Assembly (NCBI RefSeq): GCF_000004075.3
Contig: NC_026660.2
Location: 5,456,001 to 5,520,000 of the forward strand
Source of the DNA: Cucumis sativus
Taxonomy: Eukaryota; Streptophyta; Magnoliopsida; Cucurbitales; Cucurbitaceae
Direction of reading: 5' to 3'
DNA length: 64,000 nucleotides
Part shown: one piece after another, positions 50,535 through 62,300 of the stretch
Layout: each line of letters starts with the position of its first letter
Position numbering within the stretch: position 1 is the stretch's first letter
Made by a program: the position numbers and the translations under genes
Notes under the pieces: generated by a model
What the model saw: the letters and a program-made list of their open reading frames with translations, nothing else
Databases searched by the model: none
Told to the model about the DNA's origin: nothing

Positions 50535-51553
50535 AGGTTTATGTTCTGTCAATTTTATGAAAATGACTTCAATTTTAATTTGATCTTTTCTGATTCCTTT
50601 CTATCTTCCCTCCTCTCTCTCCCCTTTCTCTATCAATGATTTCTTCCAAGAAAACCAACGTTTCCTACATATTTAAGGAAACAAACTCTTTCTTTTTCTA
50701 ATTTCTTGTTTAAACTTTGAACATTTCAATGGGAGTTTGGTGAGCCTACATGCTGAATTTGCAAAATCCTGTCTCTAAGTGATCAAAGTGATCTTAAAAA
50801 CTCAAACGATGTCTTAAAAACTCCTCTTGGACTTGGACCTGATAGCAAGTTTGGATCTTAAAAACATTTTTTTAGGGTCAAGGGTGGGTTAGACGAAAAT
50901 AATGGGCGATCATATCCATTTCATTTAAGAATTATTGGTCACTTTCCTAGAAACGTCTGTTGTGATAAAATGATAGGGAACTTGATGATATATATCACAT
51001 AAAGGAAGAGGAAAAGTTTGCTTTGAAGAATGAAGGTTGCAACAGTTGAAGGTTTATATTAGAAGTCACTCTTTGTTGAATATGGAAAAGCTTTTAAGCA
51101 AAGAAAAACAAAACTTTATTTTAGATTTATATTTATATAAAGCTACATATTTAACAACTATTTTAGATTTCTAACATAATATACAAACACATAAAAATTA
51201 TTGGTGTTGTTTTAAAGGTTTCATTTGAGACTAAAAATGATAATTAACAAAATAGCCAATATAGTTTCATAATTAACAACCCTACTTGAATTTTTACAAA
51301 CTATAATACAAAACTAACAAGAAGTAGTTTATAGTATAGCTATTTGAATTTTGTAGTACTAAGTTGCGTGATCACTTGAAAATTTTTTAGGTTACGTCCA
51401 TTTTTCTTATTGATGAAAACAAAGAGACAAATTATTGTGGCATAGTTTCCAAAAAAAAGATCACCTTAATTTAAAATTTATTGAATGAAGCCACCACAAT
51501 CTATATCTTTCTCGTTCATGGTGTGGCAGTCACCTTGAATTGTTTATTGTGTT
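50535..51553. other. Intergenic region between the RLP cluster and the inhibitor genes
   Basis: About 1 kb of convergent 3' flanks with a pyrimidine-rich patch near 50580-50640. No coding potential or recognisable repeat was seen. Confidence 0.5.
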
Positions 51554-52117
51554 TTACGGATGCATATTGATGATTGAAAGAGCTATGGCAGCCAATTGAA
51601 ACATGTCCTTATTCCACTTTGTCAATGGAGAGGAGACACCTTCTTTTTCCCTAAACCCATCTTCACAAACCCTAGCAGAATCCATCACTGCGCTCACTTT
51701 GATGTTAGCATCATCATAATGTTTTTCTTTATATGCTTTCTTTCCTTCTTCCACAGTAACAATGGCATCCGAATAGACATCTAGACAATCATTTAAACGA
51801 ACCCTTTTATAAGAATCTATTTCTTTGTTTTGTAATAGCTTTTCCACATACTCAAATGAGCTGCTTAAATTTCTTTGAATCAAACTCAATGAGATAGCAC
51901 CGAGTTTTCGAAGATCGGTCGAATCACTTCCCGAGTGAGCACGAAAAGATGAAGTGCAGAAGTTGTAGTTGATGTTTGGATCGTCAATTTCACATTTTTT
52001 ACAAGCTTTTTGGACAAGATCAGCAACAACAAATGTGGTAGAGATGTTGAAGATAATTATGAAGAGGAGGAGACAAGGGAGAGGAGTGGTCATGAAAGGG
52101 GAGAATTTGGGCTTCAT
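51554..52117 (-). CDS. Plant invertase/pectin methylesterase inhibitor-family protein (copy 1)
   Basis: Small secreted four-helix-bundle inhibitor family (PMEI/invertase inhibitor, Pla a 1-like branch), expected in the apoplast. Intronless, 187 aa. A hydrophobic signal peptide (PCLLLFIIIFNISTTFVVA) is followed by LVQKACKKCEIDDPNINYNFC. The four canonical cysteines are at about 39, 54, 111 and 151, forming the family's two disulfides; Cys42 and Cys15 are extra. CEDGF and the LAAIALSIIN C-terminus are typical. The start is ATG 52117; Met9 is an alternative that leaves the signal peptide intact. It heads a tandem trio on the same strand with copies at 55094 and 58169. Whether it targets invertase or pectin methylesterase cannot be read from sequence. 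Confidence 0.9.
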   Translation of the reverse strand: MKPKFSPFMTTPLPCLLLFIIIFNISTTFVVADLVQKACKKCEIDDPNINYNFCTSSFRAHSGSDSTDLRKLGAISLSLIQRNLSSSFEYVEKLLQNKEIDSYKRVRLNDCLDVYSDAIVTVEEGKKAYKEKHYDDANIKVSAVMDSARVCEDGFREKEGVSSPLTKWNKDMFQLAAIALSIINMHP

Positions 52118-55093
52118 ATGATGATCTTAATTATTCTTTCTTTGCATGAGTAAAATTTGAAGTGATTCTTTTCTTATTGGGATCACTTTGGGGAGTAATT
52201 TATAAAGTTTTGAAATTGAGAAGTATATGACAATATTAGGTGGGTTTTAGTGGTCAATTTTGAATTAGTTGTAATGCTTTTCCTTCAAACAACTTCACAC
52301 TACTTTAATTAAGGGTAAAGTGAAATCTTACAAATTCAACTATATAAAAAAAAAAAAAGTGATTACAACCAAATAGCAACCCTAAATAATTGGACCAATT
52401 ATATGACACCACGTGTCAATGCAATCTTTTTAAAATTTCTTCCTTTTTATCTTTTTATATATATATATTCCGAATAAATTTACCCTACCAACAATAGTCA
52501 CTTTTTTTTTTTTGAAAAAGATAGTTTAGATTAGCAGGTGCATCGGAATATATCTCCATTTATACAAACTAAACTAAATATAAGTGAACATACGTTTAAG
52601 AAAATAAAAAATAAACAACAAAATATCATTCATTCTTTCTTTAAAAACCAAATTATTATTTTAAATAACAAAACCACTTAAAATATTTTTAAATATTACA
52701 AAATATCAATATATGTGAATAAATTGACTCTTTTTTTTTTTTACATTTCAAGAAAAAAAATAATGAGAAATGAGAAAATTAAATTAATATTATATTAGTA
52801 TATAGAAATTGACGAAAATACCCTTTAGATACAATGGTATATGATATACAAAACAAAAGAAGAAAAAGAAAGAAAAAAAACTCTTAGCTTTATTTATGGT
52901 TCTCAAGAAACCGCACTTGAAATTTATAAAAAAAAAATTAAGGAAAAAAATACCAATTTGATTATTACTTCAATTGATAATGACATTTTAGTCAAGAATA
53001 TATAATAAACCAAATATATATATTATCAAACGAAAATTAATGAAAAGGTTTATTGGAAAAAATTATATAAAAGGAAGGAGAGAAGACCATAATTAAGTTT
53101 CTGTTTCCCTAATCTTCAATGTAATAATTATAATGAAGATTTTCTTATATATATATATATAATCTAATATTCCATAATTGAACAAAGTAGCAAATGAAAG
53201 ATGGAATTTCCAAACCAAAATGATATTAAAAAATTTAAATGCTCTAATTCTAGTCCATCCTCATTCGTCTTACAAAAAATTTGTTTGATTCTCTAAACTT
53301 TACACAAGTTCAAGATGTTTTAATCATCATCATTAAATCTAATTAATATTACACGATATGCTTCTCTTTTTATATAAACAATCTATTTAACTTTGTAAGA
53401 GATGATATCTTTTGGAATAATATCATTTACTAATTAAGAAGGTAAATATAACAATAATAAGAAGAATAAATGATGGTATTAAAGTAGTGATAAGAAGTTG
53501 GAATAATATAGTATGGTGTTGTTTGTAAATAAAAGAAGAGGCAAATAAAAAGAAAATCAAAAGTGAGAATGAACAAAAATGGAGAAGTTTCATCCATGAG
53601 TTTTTTAGTAGTTTGGAAGTCAATTTCTTGATTTTATGAGTGATGAATTTTGCTTCAATTTAATGTAGAGGAATAAGACAATTCACAATCATATCTTTCC
53701 TCCAATACAACAATTTCAACAATTTCATATCATAAACATCAAATTCAATGGTACCGACAATATCATCAAAATTAAATTAAATTAAATTAAATTTTGTATT
53801 TTTAAAAAAATATATTCATTATTCTTAAGACATTAATTTTTTGGACTAATTAACAAATATATATATATATTATATAATGTATCTTAGAGGCCTCATTCAT
53901 CACCAAACTTAATTATTCATTAGCATAAACCTACCAATGAAGCAAATTTGTTTTTCCAACAAGTTGTTATCATGTTCTTGATTAAAATGTCACCACAACT
54001 ATAGACAATCCTACTTACTTTGGCTTTTCTAATAATTTTGTTCCATCTAATCTTTTATTTCTTCACGGTCGAAATATTTGTCGATGATATATTTATGAAA
54101 GATACGTTTAGAACGGAGGATCTAACGTCTTTTATAAATACTCGTAACTTTTTTTTTAAACATAAATTCTAATATGAATATATGTCTAAGCTTTATTTTT
54201 CATTAAAGTAAATATAGATCTTAGAATTTCTAATAACACTACTGAAACATTGACATAGATAGTTATGTATTAAAAGTTAGAAGATCTATAATTTTAAATC
54301 TGATTCTAATTGTTCATTTACTAATAGAAACTAAAACGTCCAATTAATATACCATAGAAAATTTACCTAAAAAATCATAAACATAAAAATTTTGATTATT
54401 TTATTAATTCTCTCTTTAATAACATCAAGTCGAAAATGACCCAAAAGAAAAAGAAGATTGTTACGTTGGTTTTCTTGTTTAAAAGTGAAAAGGAAACATG
54501 TTTTAAACAAAGGGAATTTTAATATTTTTGATACTACTAATTATTAATAATGCTTTTGTGATGAGAAAGGATGTAATTGGATGAAAGAAATGTGGTTAAT
54601 TAAAGAAGAATGTTACGTTATTTAAAAGTAATAATTTACATAACCTTCTTGTTTAGAAGTAATTGGAAGTTCAATCCTTGAATGAAGTCATACTAAAAAA
54701 AACCCTACCATGTCAAATATTTAGATATGTATTCTTCCCATTTTTTCTTCAATTTTCACAAAACAAAAACTAACACCACACATATTATGGAAAATAGATA
54801 CACCTCTTTATTACATATCATTGAATAAAAGTATCATTTTTCTATTTTTACAATTTTCCTCAACATTATTAGATAGATAGATATAGAAAAATGGTACAAA
54901 TTAAAAGTATAGTGAATATAAGATATAATATATCAATAGGGTGTGGAGTGTTTTCTTATTACAACATATCTACTTTTGCTCAAATCTTTAAATAAAATTT
55001 GAAAAAAAAAAAGAGGTAAATTTAATGAAATTATCTCTTGCTATAGTTCTTTTTTTTTTTTTTTTTTTTGTTTTGTTGGGGGGAGGGAATTTC
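52118..55093. other. Intergenic region between inhibitor copies 1 and 2
   Basis: About 3 kb of AT-rich sequence with poly-A/T tracts and TA runs (for example 53148-53161 and 53860-53875). One 66-codon minus-strand ATG frame at 53423-53623 encodes two hydrophobic segments and is only a weak candidate. Confidence 0.5.
52198..52204 (-). promoter_or_regulatory. TATA box of inhibitor copy 1
   Basis: TATAAAT on the minus strand, about 80 nt upstream of the start codon. Confidence 0.5.
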
Positions 55094-55675
55094 TCAACAA
55101 AGCATATTGATAATGGACAGTGCAATAGCCGACAATTCAAAGGCATTATGATTTCTATTAGTCAATGGTGAAATCACCCCATCTTTCTCCTTGAACCCCT
55201 CTTCACATGTTGAACAATCATCCATAACTGAGCTGATCTTCAAGTTCGCATCCGCGTATCGCCCGGCCTTGTAGTCCTTCCTTGCTTGCTTCACCGTCGG
55301 GATCGCATCGGAATAAAGTTCCAAACAATCAGTCAAACACAACTTAACGAACGGGTCACGGGGGCCTTTGTTTTTATGCAAGTACTTCTTGATATGGTGG
55401 CGCGTGTTACTCATGTTGTGTCGAATCAAGTAGATGGTAATGAGGCCTAGGCGGCGGAGACTGGTGTCACCGTGCCTGTGCTTGGTTGCCGCTGGTTTGA
55501 GAGATGTCACGCAGAAATTGAAGGAGATGTTGGGGTCTTGCTCAGAGCTAGCTTTGCAAGTTTTGTAGATTAGGGAAGATGTATTGTTGTTGTTGGAAGA
55601 TTGAGTGATGGGGAAATTGGAGAAGAACATGAACAAGAACAAGCAGGGAAGAATTGAGTGAGAAAGGGAAGACAT
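55094..55675 (-). CDS. Plant invertase/pectin methylesterase inhibitor-family protein (copy 2)
   Basis: Intronless, 193 aa. Signal peptide (ILPCLFLFMFFSNFPITQSS), Asn-rich linker, then LIYKTCKASSEQDPNISFNFC. Canonical cysteines are at about 40, 55, 117 and 157; Cys113, Cys154 and a C-terminal Cys193 are extra and could alter pairing. The central part is unusually rich in His and Arg (KHRHGD, TRHHIKKYLHKNK). The motifs CLELYSDAIPTVKQA and LSAIALSIINM are shared with copy 3, to which it is closer than to copy 1. ATG 55675 is the first in frame. The coding region is noticeably GC-richer than its surroundings. Likely apoplastic; specificity unknown. Confidence 0.9.
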   Translation of the reverse strand: MSSLSHSILPCLFLFMFFSNFPITQSSNNNNTSSLIYKTCKASSEQDPNISFNFCVTSLKPAATKHRHGDTSLRRLGLITIYLIRHNMSNTRHHIKKYLHKNKGPRDPFVKLCLTDCLELYSDAIPTVKQARKDYKAGRYADANLKISSVMDDCSTCEEGFKEKDGVISPLTNRNHNAFELSAIALSIINMLC

Positions 55676-55747
55676 GATTTCTTTTTTTTGTGTGTGTGTG
55701 AAAGATCTTTGTGTATATTATGTTTGTTCATTAAGTGGGAATGATGG

Positions 55748-55754
55748 TTTTATA
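55748..55754 (-). promoter_or_regulatory. TATA box of inhibitor copy 2
   Basis: TATAAAA on the minus strand about 75 nt upstream of the start codon. Confidence 0.5.
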
Positions 55755-58168
55755 AGGCTTTGGGATAATCACATGAATAATAAGATTTGAATAGGAAAGA
55801 GTTAATCATTGTATATATATTAAGATATTTCTTTAAAGTTTTAACTTCATTTAATCATGAATCTTCCTCTTCTAACATACCTCAAATGGTCAAATCCAAT
55901 ATATATATACTTAGCTAACTCCTAGTTATTTTTTTATTATTAATTAAACCTTGTACTATGCTCAATTATTCCATCAAATTATTAAACTTATTTTGTTGAG
56001 TTTAAACATCTAATTAAATGCTCACTTTTGTAAACACTATTGCAAGTTGAGTTTTCAAGAGCTATATAAACAATAAATAAATGCTTACTTTAGTGAAAAT
56101 GAGGACATTATTTAAAATCTAAATTAATGTACCTTTTTGTCTTGAGAAAGAGAGTCATTTTCTTCAAATGAAGAGACAAAGTAATTTAGTGGATAATTTA
56201 TGAAAGTTGCCATGGGAGAAAAAGAGTACTAGAGGATGCATATGGTATCTTTGTGCAAAGAGAGAGTGAATTTGTTTGGTAATAAAAAGTTTTTTCAATT
56301 TAATATCAACAATAATTTTTAAAAAGTTGGATATAAATCCCAAAAAAAGGTTAAAAGTACACTTACCCTATGTAGGCAGTACTTTTATGACCCTAATACC
56401 AAAAATAACTCAAAAATACCTTTGGAGAGAGTATGTACAATTACAAAATACTTATAACAGGTTATCAAAATTGTGTGTTTAATGATATTCAACATCTAGT
56501 AATTACTTTTTTGTATATTGAACTATTTAGACTCTATATAACAATACTAAAAAAACTAAATTCATTACACTTAATTATAACATATTGCAATATTATAACA
56601 AAAACACCCTCTCTTTAATGTGGCAGTTGAAAATTAAATGCTTGGATTTAATTGTGATGTTCTATTTTGAAGAAAATTGGAAAAGAGAAAATCAAATCTT
56701 GTATTTGATGGTTTGGTTCATGAATATATTATTCTAATCTATAGCTTTGAAAAGCTATATGATTTTTTAAAGCAATATTAGGTGTGTACTCTTTAGCTAA
56801 CTCATCAAGAATGAAGGAGATAAATGTTATTTGAAAAACAATTAATTGTTTCCATATCAAAAGAATAATCACCATGGTTAAAGAAGTCATGTTATCCTCT
56901 TTTAGAATATGACAAAAAATTAGGGTTATTAACATAGCTATATATATAATTTCACTATACTTAAACCTAAAGGCCTTCACTAGAACTTGAAGTTATAATT
57001 AATGCTGCTTTATTGAAAAATATAGACATTTTTTCCTTAATTGTGTTGTATCATTGTGTTGAAGAAAGGGGTCATCTTCCCCAAATGAATACCAAATTTT
57101 ATGGTGTGACTCAATTATGGAGTTGAAAAGACTAGACTATAGAATGGTATATAGTGCAAATAGATAGTGAAATTGATTGGTGATAAAAGGATAAAGGAAA
57201 GGTAGCAGTAAATTAATTGATCAGAGTTGGGAATATAGGATAATGTGTTGTCATTTAATATACCCATCATAATTCTAAAATGAATTAGGTCAAGAATAGC
57301 TACCTCAATCCATTAATTAATCACCTATATTTACAAACCTTTAGGTTAATATATTTGAATAAACTAAAGTTTGCTTTGTACTTTTTATTTTATTTATTAA
57401 AATATAATATTAAATATGGAGTGAACGAAAGAATTAGACATTTCGATAGATATTATCAATGTCTTAGTCGTTAAGAGTTATAGACATATATAGTTGTGAG
57501 TTAAATATAACGAGAGGGACCTTATATTATATATGATTAAGAGACCTTAAAAGATTTTTTTTTCTTCTATATATGGTTTGTTTTTCATTATTTAATAGAA
57601 TGTAGGTCTCATTTTCTACTTCATCATGTCTTTATCATAAGGGGTTTTAATGCTTTTTTTCTTAAGGAAAAGAACTTTAGGGGTTGGTGAGGCAATTGCA
57701 CTTAATTAATTCTCTTAATTAATTGACATTTACTGATTTTTCATATGTTAAGTCTCAACCCTTCGAAAAAAAAAATAATAATAAAATAAAATTGCTTCTA
57801 AGATTTGAATTTTATGTCTAATATGGTATGGATTCTTTTCGAGTTTTAGGAGACATGTATGAACCAAAAGGGTTTTCGATTAGAACATGAATATTAAAAA
57901 CTACGGTCTTGCTATCTTTTGAAAATTTTTCTAAAACGTTTGTTTGTGTGGAGACTACTATAAGGCGAAAAGTCATGAGGTCATCAATGATGGAACTCTG
58001 ATTTCGAATCATAAGTGTAGGACGTTTGTAAAAAGCATTACAAATCTTGAAGTGAGCTTTTTAGGAGAAAAATGTTGAAGGTGAATCTTTAAATACTAAA
58101 CAAAAACATAAAAATTAGATTAGAACGTTTAATTACACAAACCTAAGTCATGAAATATTTGAATTGAC
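55755..58168. other. Intergenic region between inhibitor copies 2 and 3
   Basis: About 2.4 kb, AT-rich. Two stretches (about 56140-56290 and 57050-57190) look like diverged copies of one another. No gene motif was found. Confidence 0.5.
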
Positions 58169-58735
58169 TCAACCAAGCAAACTCATAATTGACAATGCAA
58201 TGGCTCCCAATTCAAAAGCATCTCCATCCCTCTTCTTCAATGGTGAAGCTACCCCTTTCCTCTCCTTAAACCCATCCTCACAAGTCGTTGCTGCATCCAT
58301 CACCGAACTAATAGCTACATTCGCGTCGTCGTATCTCTTCGACTTATAATCCTTCATCGCTTGCTTCACCGTTGGTATCGCATCGGTATAAAGCTCCAAA
58401 CAATCATCCAAACATAACTTAACAAAAGGGTCGAGCTTCTTGTTCCTCACCAACTTTGTGATATGGTGGTACGTGCTGGTCACATTCCTACATAAGAACC
58501 CGATCGAGAATAGGCCGAGGTGGCGAACGTCGGTGCATCGGCTATGGTTGGCGGCAAGTTTTAGAGATGCTAAGCAAAAGTTGAAGGAAACGTTAGGGTC
58601 TTCTCTTGAGATTTTCTTGCAAGTTTTGTAGATTAGATCAGCTGTTTTGATGGTTTTGGAGGATTGTATAATGAGGAAGTTGGAGAAGAAGAAAACTGAG
58701 AGAATAAAAACAGATGAATAATGAGGTATGGCCAT
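58169..58735 (-). CDS. Plant invertase/pectin methylesterase inhibitor-family protein (copy 3)
   Basis: Intronless, 188 aa from ATG 58735, the first ATG in frame. Signal peptide (FILSVFFFSNFLIIQSS), then LIYKTCKKISREDPNVSFNFC. Canonical cysteines at about 39, 54, 112 and 152, with extra Cys67, Cys82 and Cys108. Shares CLELYTDAIPTVKQAMKDY, ISSVMDA, CEDGFKE and LGAIALSI with copies 1 and 2. Together the three form an evenly spaced same-strand tandem array (about 3 kb apart), each with its own TATA box about 75-90 nt upstream, so they are separate transcription units. Expected to be secreted; target enzyme unknown. Confidence 0.9.
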   Translation of the reverse strand: MAIPHYSSVFILSVFFFSNFLIIQSSKTIKTADLIYKTCKKISREDPNVSFNFCLASLKLAANHSRCTDVRHLGLFSIGFLCRNVTSTYHHITKLVRNKKLDPFVKLCLDDCLELYTDAIPTVKQAMKDYKSKRYDDANVAISSVMDAATTCEDGFKERKGVASPLKKRDGDAFELGAIALSIMSLLG

Positions 58736-59905
58736 TGGCAATTGTTGGAGTTCTTTTCTTTTTCTTTTCCCTTAACCAACTCCTTGTGGATGTTTCTTTA
58801 GTTTGCTCAATCAAATTCACTTTTATAGATGGGAATAACAATGCAGATGAGAGAGAGAGAGCTTTAAAGGATAGTTTAGAATATTGCATCAGTAGTAATT
58901 AATTAAATGGTTCTTTTCTATGTTGCTTTTGTTGGTTGTTTGCATATGGTGTGTGGGAATTACAATGTTGGAGGGAGATTTAGAAATAATAAAATCAATT
59001 TTATATTTCTTTCTTTGAAGCATTTTCAAATATAGAAAGATAAACCATTTCCAAATAGTTTGGTGCATTTCCTATCATCATGTATGAGGTTGGTTGGCAA
59101 GATAAAGAAAATAATTGAAAAAATTAAATTTCTTTTGGATTGAAACATAGGAGAAATTACATTAAGAGATTTGGAGTTAATTTTCATTTAGTTCCAAGTC
59201 ATTTTAGTTTTAAATGTGTTAAAATATAATTTTAAAGGGTGTTAAACAATCTTTCCCCTCTTTTCAAAAGGATAATAAGTACAAAAGTTAGATAATTAAG
59301 TAATTCTCACCAACCAAATTGATTCTAAATAATTTTCATTAGTTGGTATAGTAGTATATGCATACGAATTAAACGAATAATGAAAGATAAATTGCCTTTT
59401 AAAAAGTTGTATGAATTTTCTCATTAAATTTAATAGGTTATATGATAAGTTTAGTCCATTTTATAGGATCTTCAACTTTGAAATAAATCAGCCAACAAGA
59501 GACAACGAGCAAAGCTATTTGCCGATCCATCTCGTCTCTAACGTTAATCACTTTAGATTCAAACATTAATAAAGAATACATTTATTACCATTCTAGAGGA
59601 AGATTAGATACAACACAATTGTTGAACCCAATAACAGGTACATTTTATATTGGTTTCATTATGTTTTGTTGTCTATAGTGTTGATAACACATTAACTTTA
59701 GTTTTGGAATTCAAAGTTTTACCATTGAGAAATCAAAATTCTATAAATTAGTGAAAGCAGACTGAATATCTTTTAGGCTGAGAGAAATAGTATCTCCATG
59801 GAACTGAGTCAGAGACTTCAAAAATATATAATATTCAACTACATTTTGTAGCCACAGCAATGAAAAATCCTTCTGCCTTACAAAAGAATAAGGGTAACCT
59901 AAAGC
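58736..59905. other. Intergenic region between inhibitor copy 3 and the chaperonin gene
   Basis: Promoter of copy 3 and the 3' flank of the chaperonin gene. A short GA run lies at 58851-58861. No other gene is seen. Confidence 0.5.
58820..58827 (-). promoter_or_regulatory. TATA box of inhibitor copy 3
   Basis: TATAAAAG on the minus strand about 85 nt upstream of the ATG. Confidence 0.55.
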
Positions 59906-62300
59906 TTACTCAACTACAGCCAGTAAATCACTTGCTTTGCAGAAGACGTGTTTTGCATCTGTGCCTAAATCCACCTGTGAATTAATGCATGCAAGTGTTA
60001 AAATGAAAGCAATAGTTTATGTGGGCTTCACCTTCAATACAGAAAAGCAGTCATATTCTAAAATGTTGTCGTTCCATTGGTATGAAAGTCAGTCAATTAG
60101 ATCTAACAATATAACAAATAATAGTTCCCCCTGATGGTAAGGTGTTGAGTTCAAACCTTAGATCTATAGGGAATGTTAGTTTCTTGTTTCTTTAATCGAA
60201 GTTTCAATTTGGTCCATGTAATATTGAACACGATATGGTAACTACTAGTTTCAAAAGGAAAATGATGGACTGTAATGCAAATTTCGAAGTATAACTGCTG
60301 AAATGAACAAGGAATCTTCAAACTAATGTGGCTTACCTCATAAGCACTTATGTCTGAGAAAAGAACCTGTAACACAAGAAAAATTCTCCTCTTAAGAAAA
60401 GATACGAACAAAATTTTTCGCTTTTTTTTTTTCCTTCCAAGAGTTACAGATTCATCGGAAAAGGATTGCAGTATTCAATAATATCATTAGAAAATCATCA
60501 GGCCAAACAAAAAGTCAAATCCTAACCTTCTTTCCTTGCCCCAAATCCCCGGCATCAGCACCTGTAGAGAGGATCTGAAAAGGGATGCAAACTCAGCATA
60601 GCACGAGTAAAGTAACAAAAAAAAAAAAAAAAGAGAGAAGTTTCGATCCATTTCCAATTATAGCAGATAAGAAAAAAGGAAGGAGTTTTGCTTACCTCTC
60701 CTAAAAGATAACGCTCGAATTTAACAGCTGACTTGGGAAGTAGAACTCCTCCTGCTGATTTCTGTGACATAAAATGATTGAAGAATCACTTCAGATGAAG
60801 CAAACATATATTTCCAGAACATAGAGCTTAAAACGATTAGCATTGTCCTTCATACATATTATATTTCTAGGTGGTTATTCGATTGGTATACACAAAGAGC
60901 ATGTCAAATATCTCGGCCAAGTTTTAGAGCCTCTAAAACAGATTTGGCAGGCATCTCCAATTGTGACCCTGTTTTCAAATTTGTCTCTCCAAAAAGCAGA
61001 GGTTTAGCTGTAGTAAGCACCAATTCTCAAAGCCTCAACATGGAACAACTACTAACTTAGACATTAACGCAAAATCACAAGAGTATCAGAGTCAGATAAT
61101 TATTTCTGTAGTGTATAGGGCATTGCCTTCCCACAACCAAGAAATTCATTTATCTAGATGGGTAGTTCCTTAGCAATATGAAATGCCACTAAAGAGAATA
61201 CAAAATCAAAGTTGAGTTATTATACATTCATACAAATTAACTGTGTAAGTTAATGTTTTTGGTTTTTGATTTTTGAAAATTAACCTTTTAGATATTCTTC
61301 ATTTTGTTGCTACCTTTTAGGGGTGTTTTAAAAACCAAGAAAGTTTTGAAAACTTAAAAAAAAAATTGTATAAACACTTTCGTTTTTTGGAGCTTTGCTA
61401 TGAATTCAAATGTTTTATTTATTTTTTGAAACATAATTCAAATTTTTATTAAGGAAAAATGAAACCCATTGTTAAGGAATTGTAAAAAGACAACCACAAT
61501 TTTCAAATACCAAAAACCAATACCAAGTGATTATCAAATAGAGTCTTACAAATTAATGTTACAAACTCAATTAAAGATTAAAAGTTTCAAGTCTTTTTCT
61601 TTCATATTGGACGGTTTGAACCCATTCCCCAAATTCCATTTACATTTCTCTTAATAGTCTCAATGCCACTAGTACTACCCATGCTTGATTAAATTATGAT
61701 GCAATGAAGGATATGGCGGAAACTAAAGAAAGAAAGAAACTAATTTCAGATAATCTAGTTAAGAACTTGAACAGGATAACACAAAAAAAAAAATACAAAA
61801 GCAAGAAGATTGAAGAACGTGGAATTCATGGATTATCAAAATTCCCACCTCAGGAAGCTCCTCGAGCCGAATGAGAACTCTATCCCCTTGTGGAACAACC
61901 TGCAAATCACAAAAAACAAAAGCTAAACCATTAATCATAAACTCACGACCCAAAATCTCCAACCCCATTAACTCAAAACAGACAATGAATCTCAAAAACG
62001 AGACCAAAATCTGCAGAACTTAATAGAAACCCCACAAAAGGGGGAGACAGTCACAGACCTTGGCGGGTTCCAATTTCTTCCCCACTGCACAGACTTTAAG
62101 GGAAATTCTCCGAGTGCCTGTCAAGAACCAATGCGAACAAAATCAAAGAAGAAGAAAAGAAAAAAAACTGAGATTCGAGCAGAGCTGAAGGAAGAAGAAG
62201 AAGAAGAAGAAGAGAAATTACTGTGTAATCTCTGATTAGAGAAAGTGGGTGTTTCAAATTTGTTCACAAAAGGCTTCACAGTCAAGAACATAGACGCCAT
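59906..62300 (-). CDS. CPN10: 10 kDa chaperonin, chloroplast-type (Cpn10/GroES)
   Basis: Co-chaperonin that caps the Cpn60 folding chamber. Seven exons assemble in phase: 62222-62300, 62059-62117, 61849-61899, 60696-60761, 60527-60574, 60337-60366 and 59906-59974, giving 133 aa. The first ~35 residues (MASMFLTVKPFVNK..., Ser/Thr/Arg-rich, no acids until Glu16) look like a plastid transit peptide. A single GroES domain follows: VVPQGDRVLIRLEEL, the mobile loop around LPEKSAGGVLLPKSA (about 61-75), GEILSTGADAG, KKVLFSDISAYEV and DLLAVVE. It has one domain, unlike the double-domain plastid Cpn20. All introns have GT-AG ends. Several exons are only 30-66 nt, so automated annotation could miss some. 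Plastid targeting is inference from composition. Confidence 0.95.

Noticed and set aside
56729-56980. 83-codon minus-strand frame
   Set aside because: Hydrophobic and A/T-driven, with no recognisable motif or promoter; probably chance.
60124-60168. Box-B-like GAGTTCAAACC in a chaperonin intron
   Set aside because: It has a TGGTAAGG-like segment upstream, but the spacing is too short for a tRNA or SINE head, so I do not call it.
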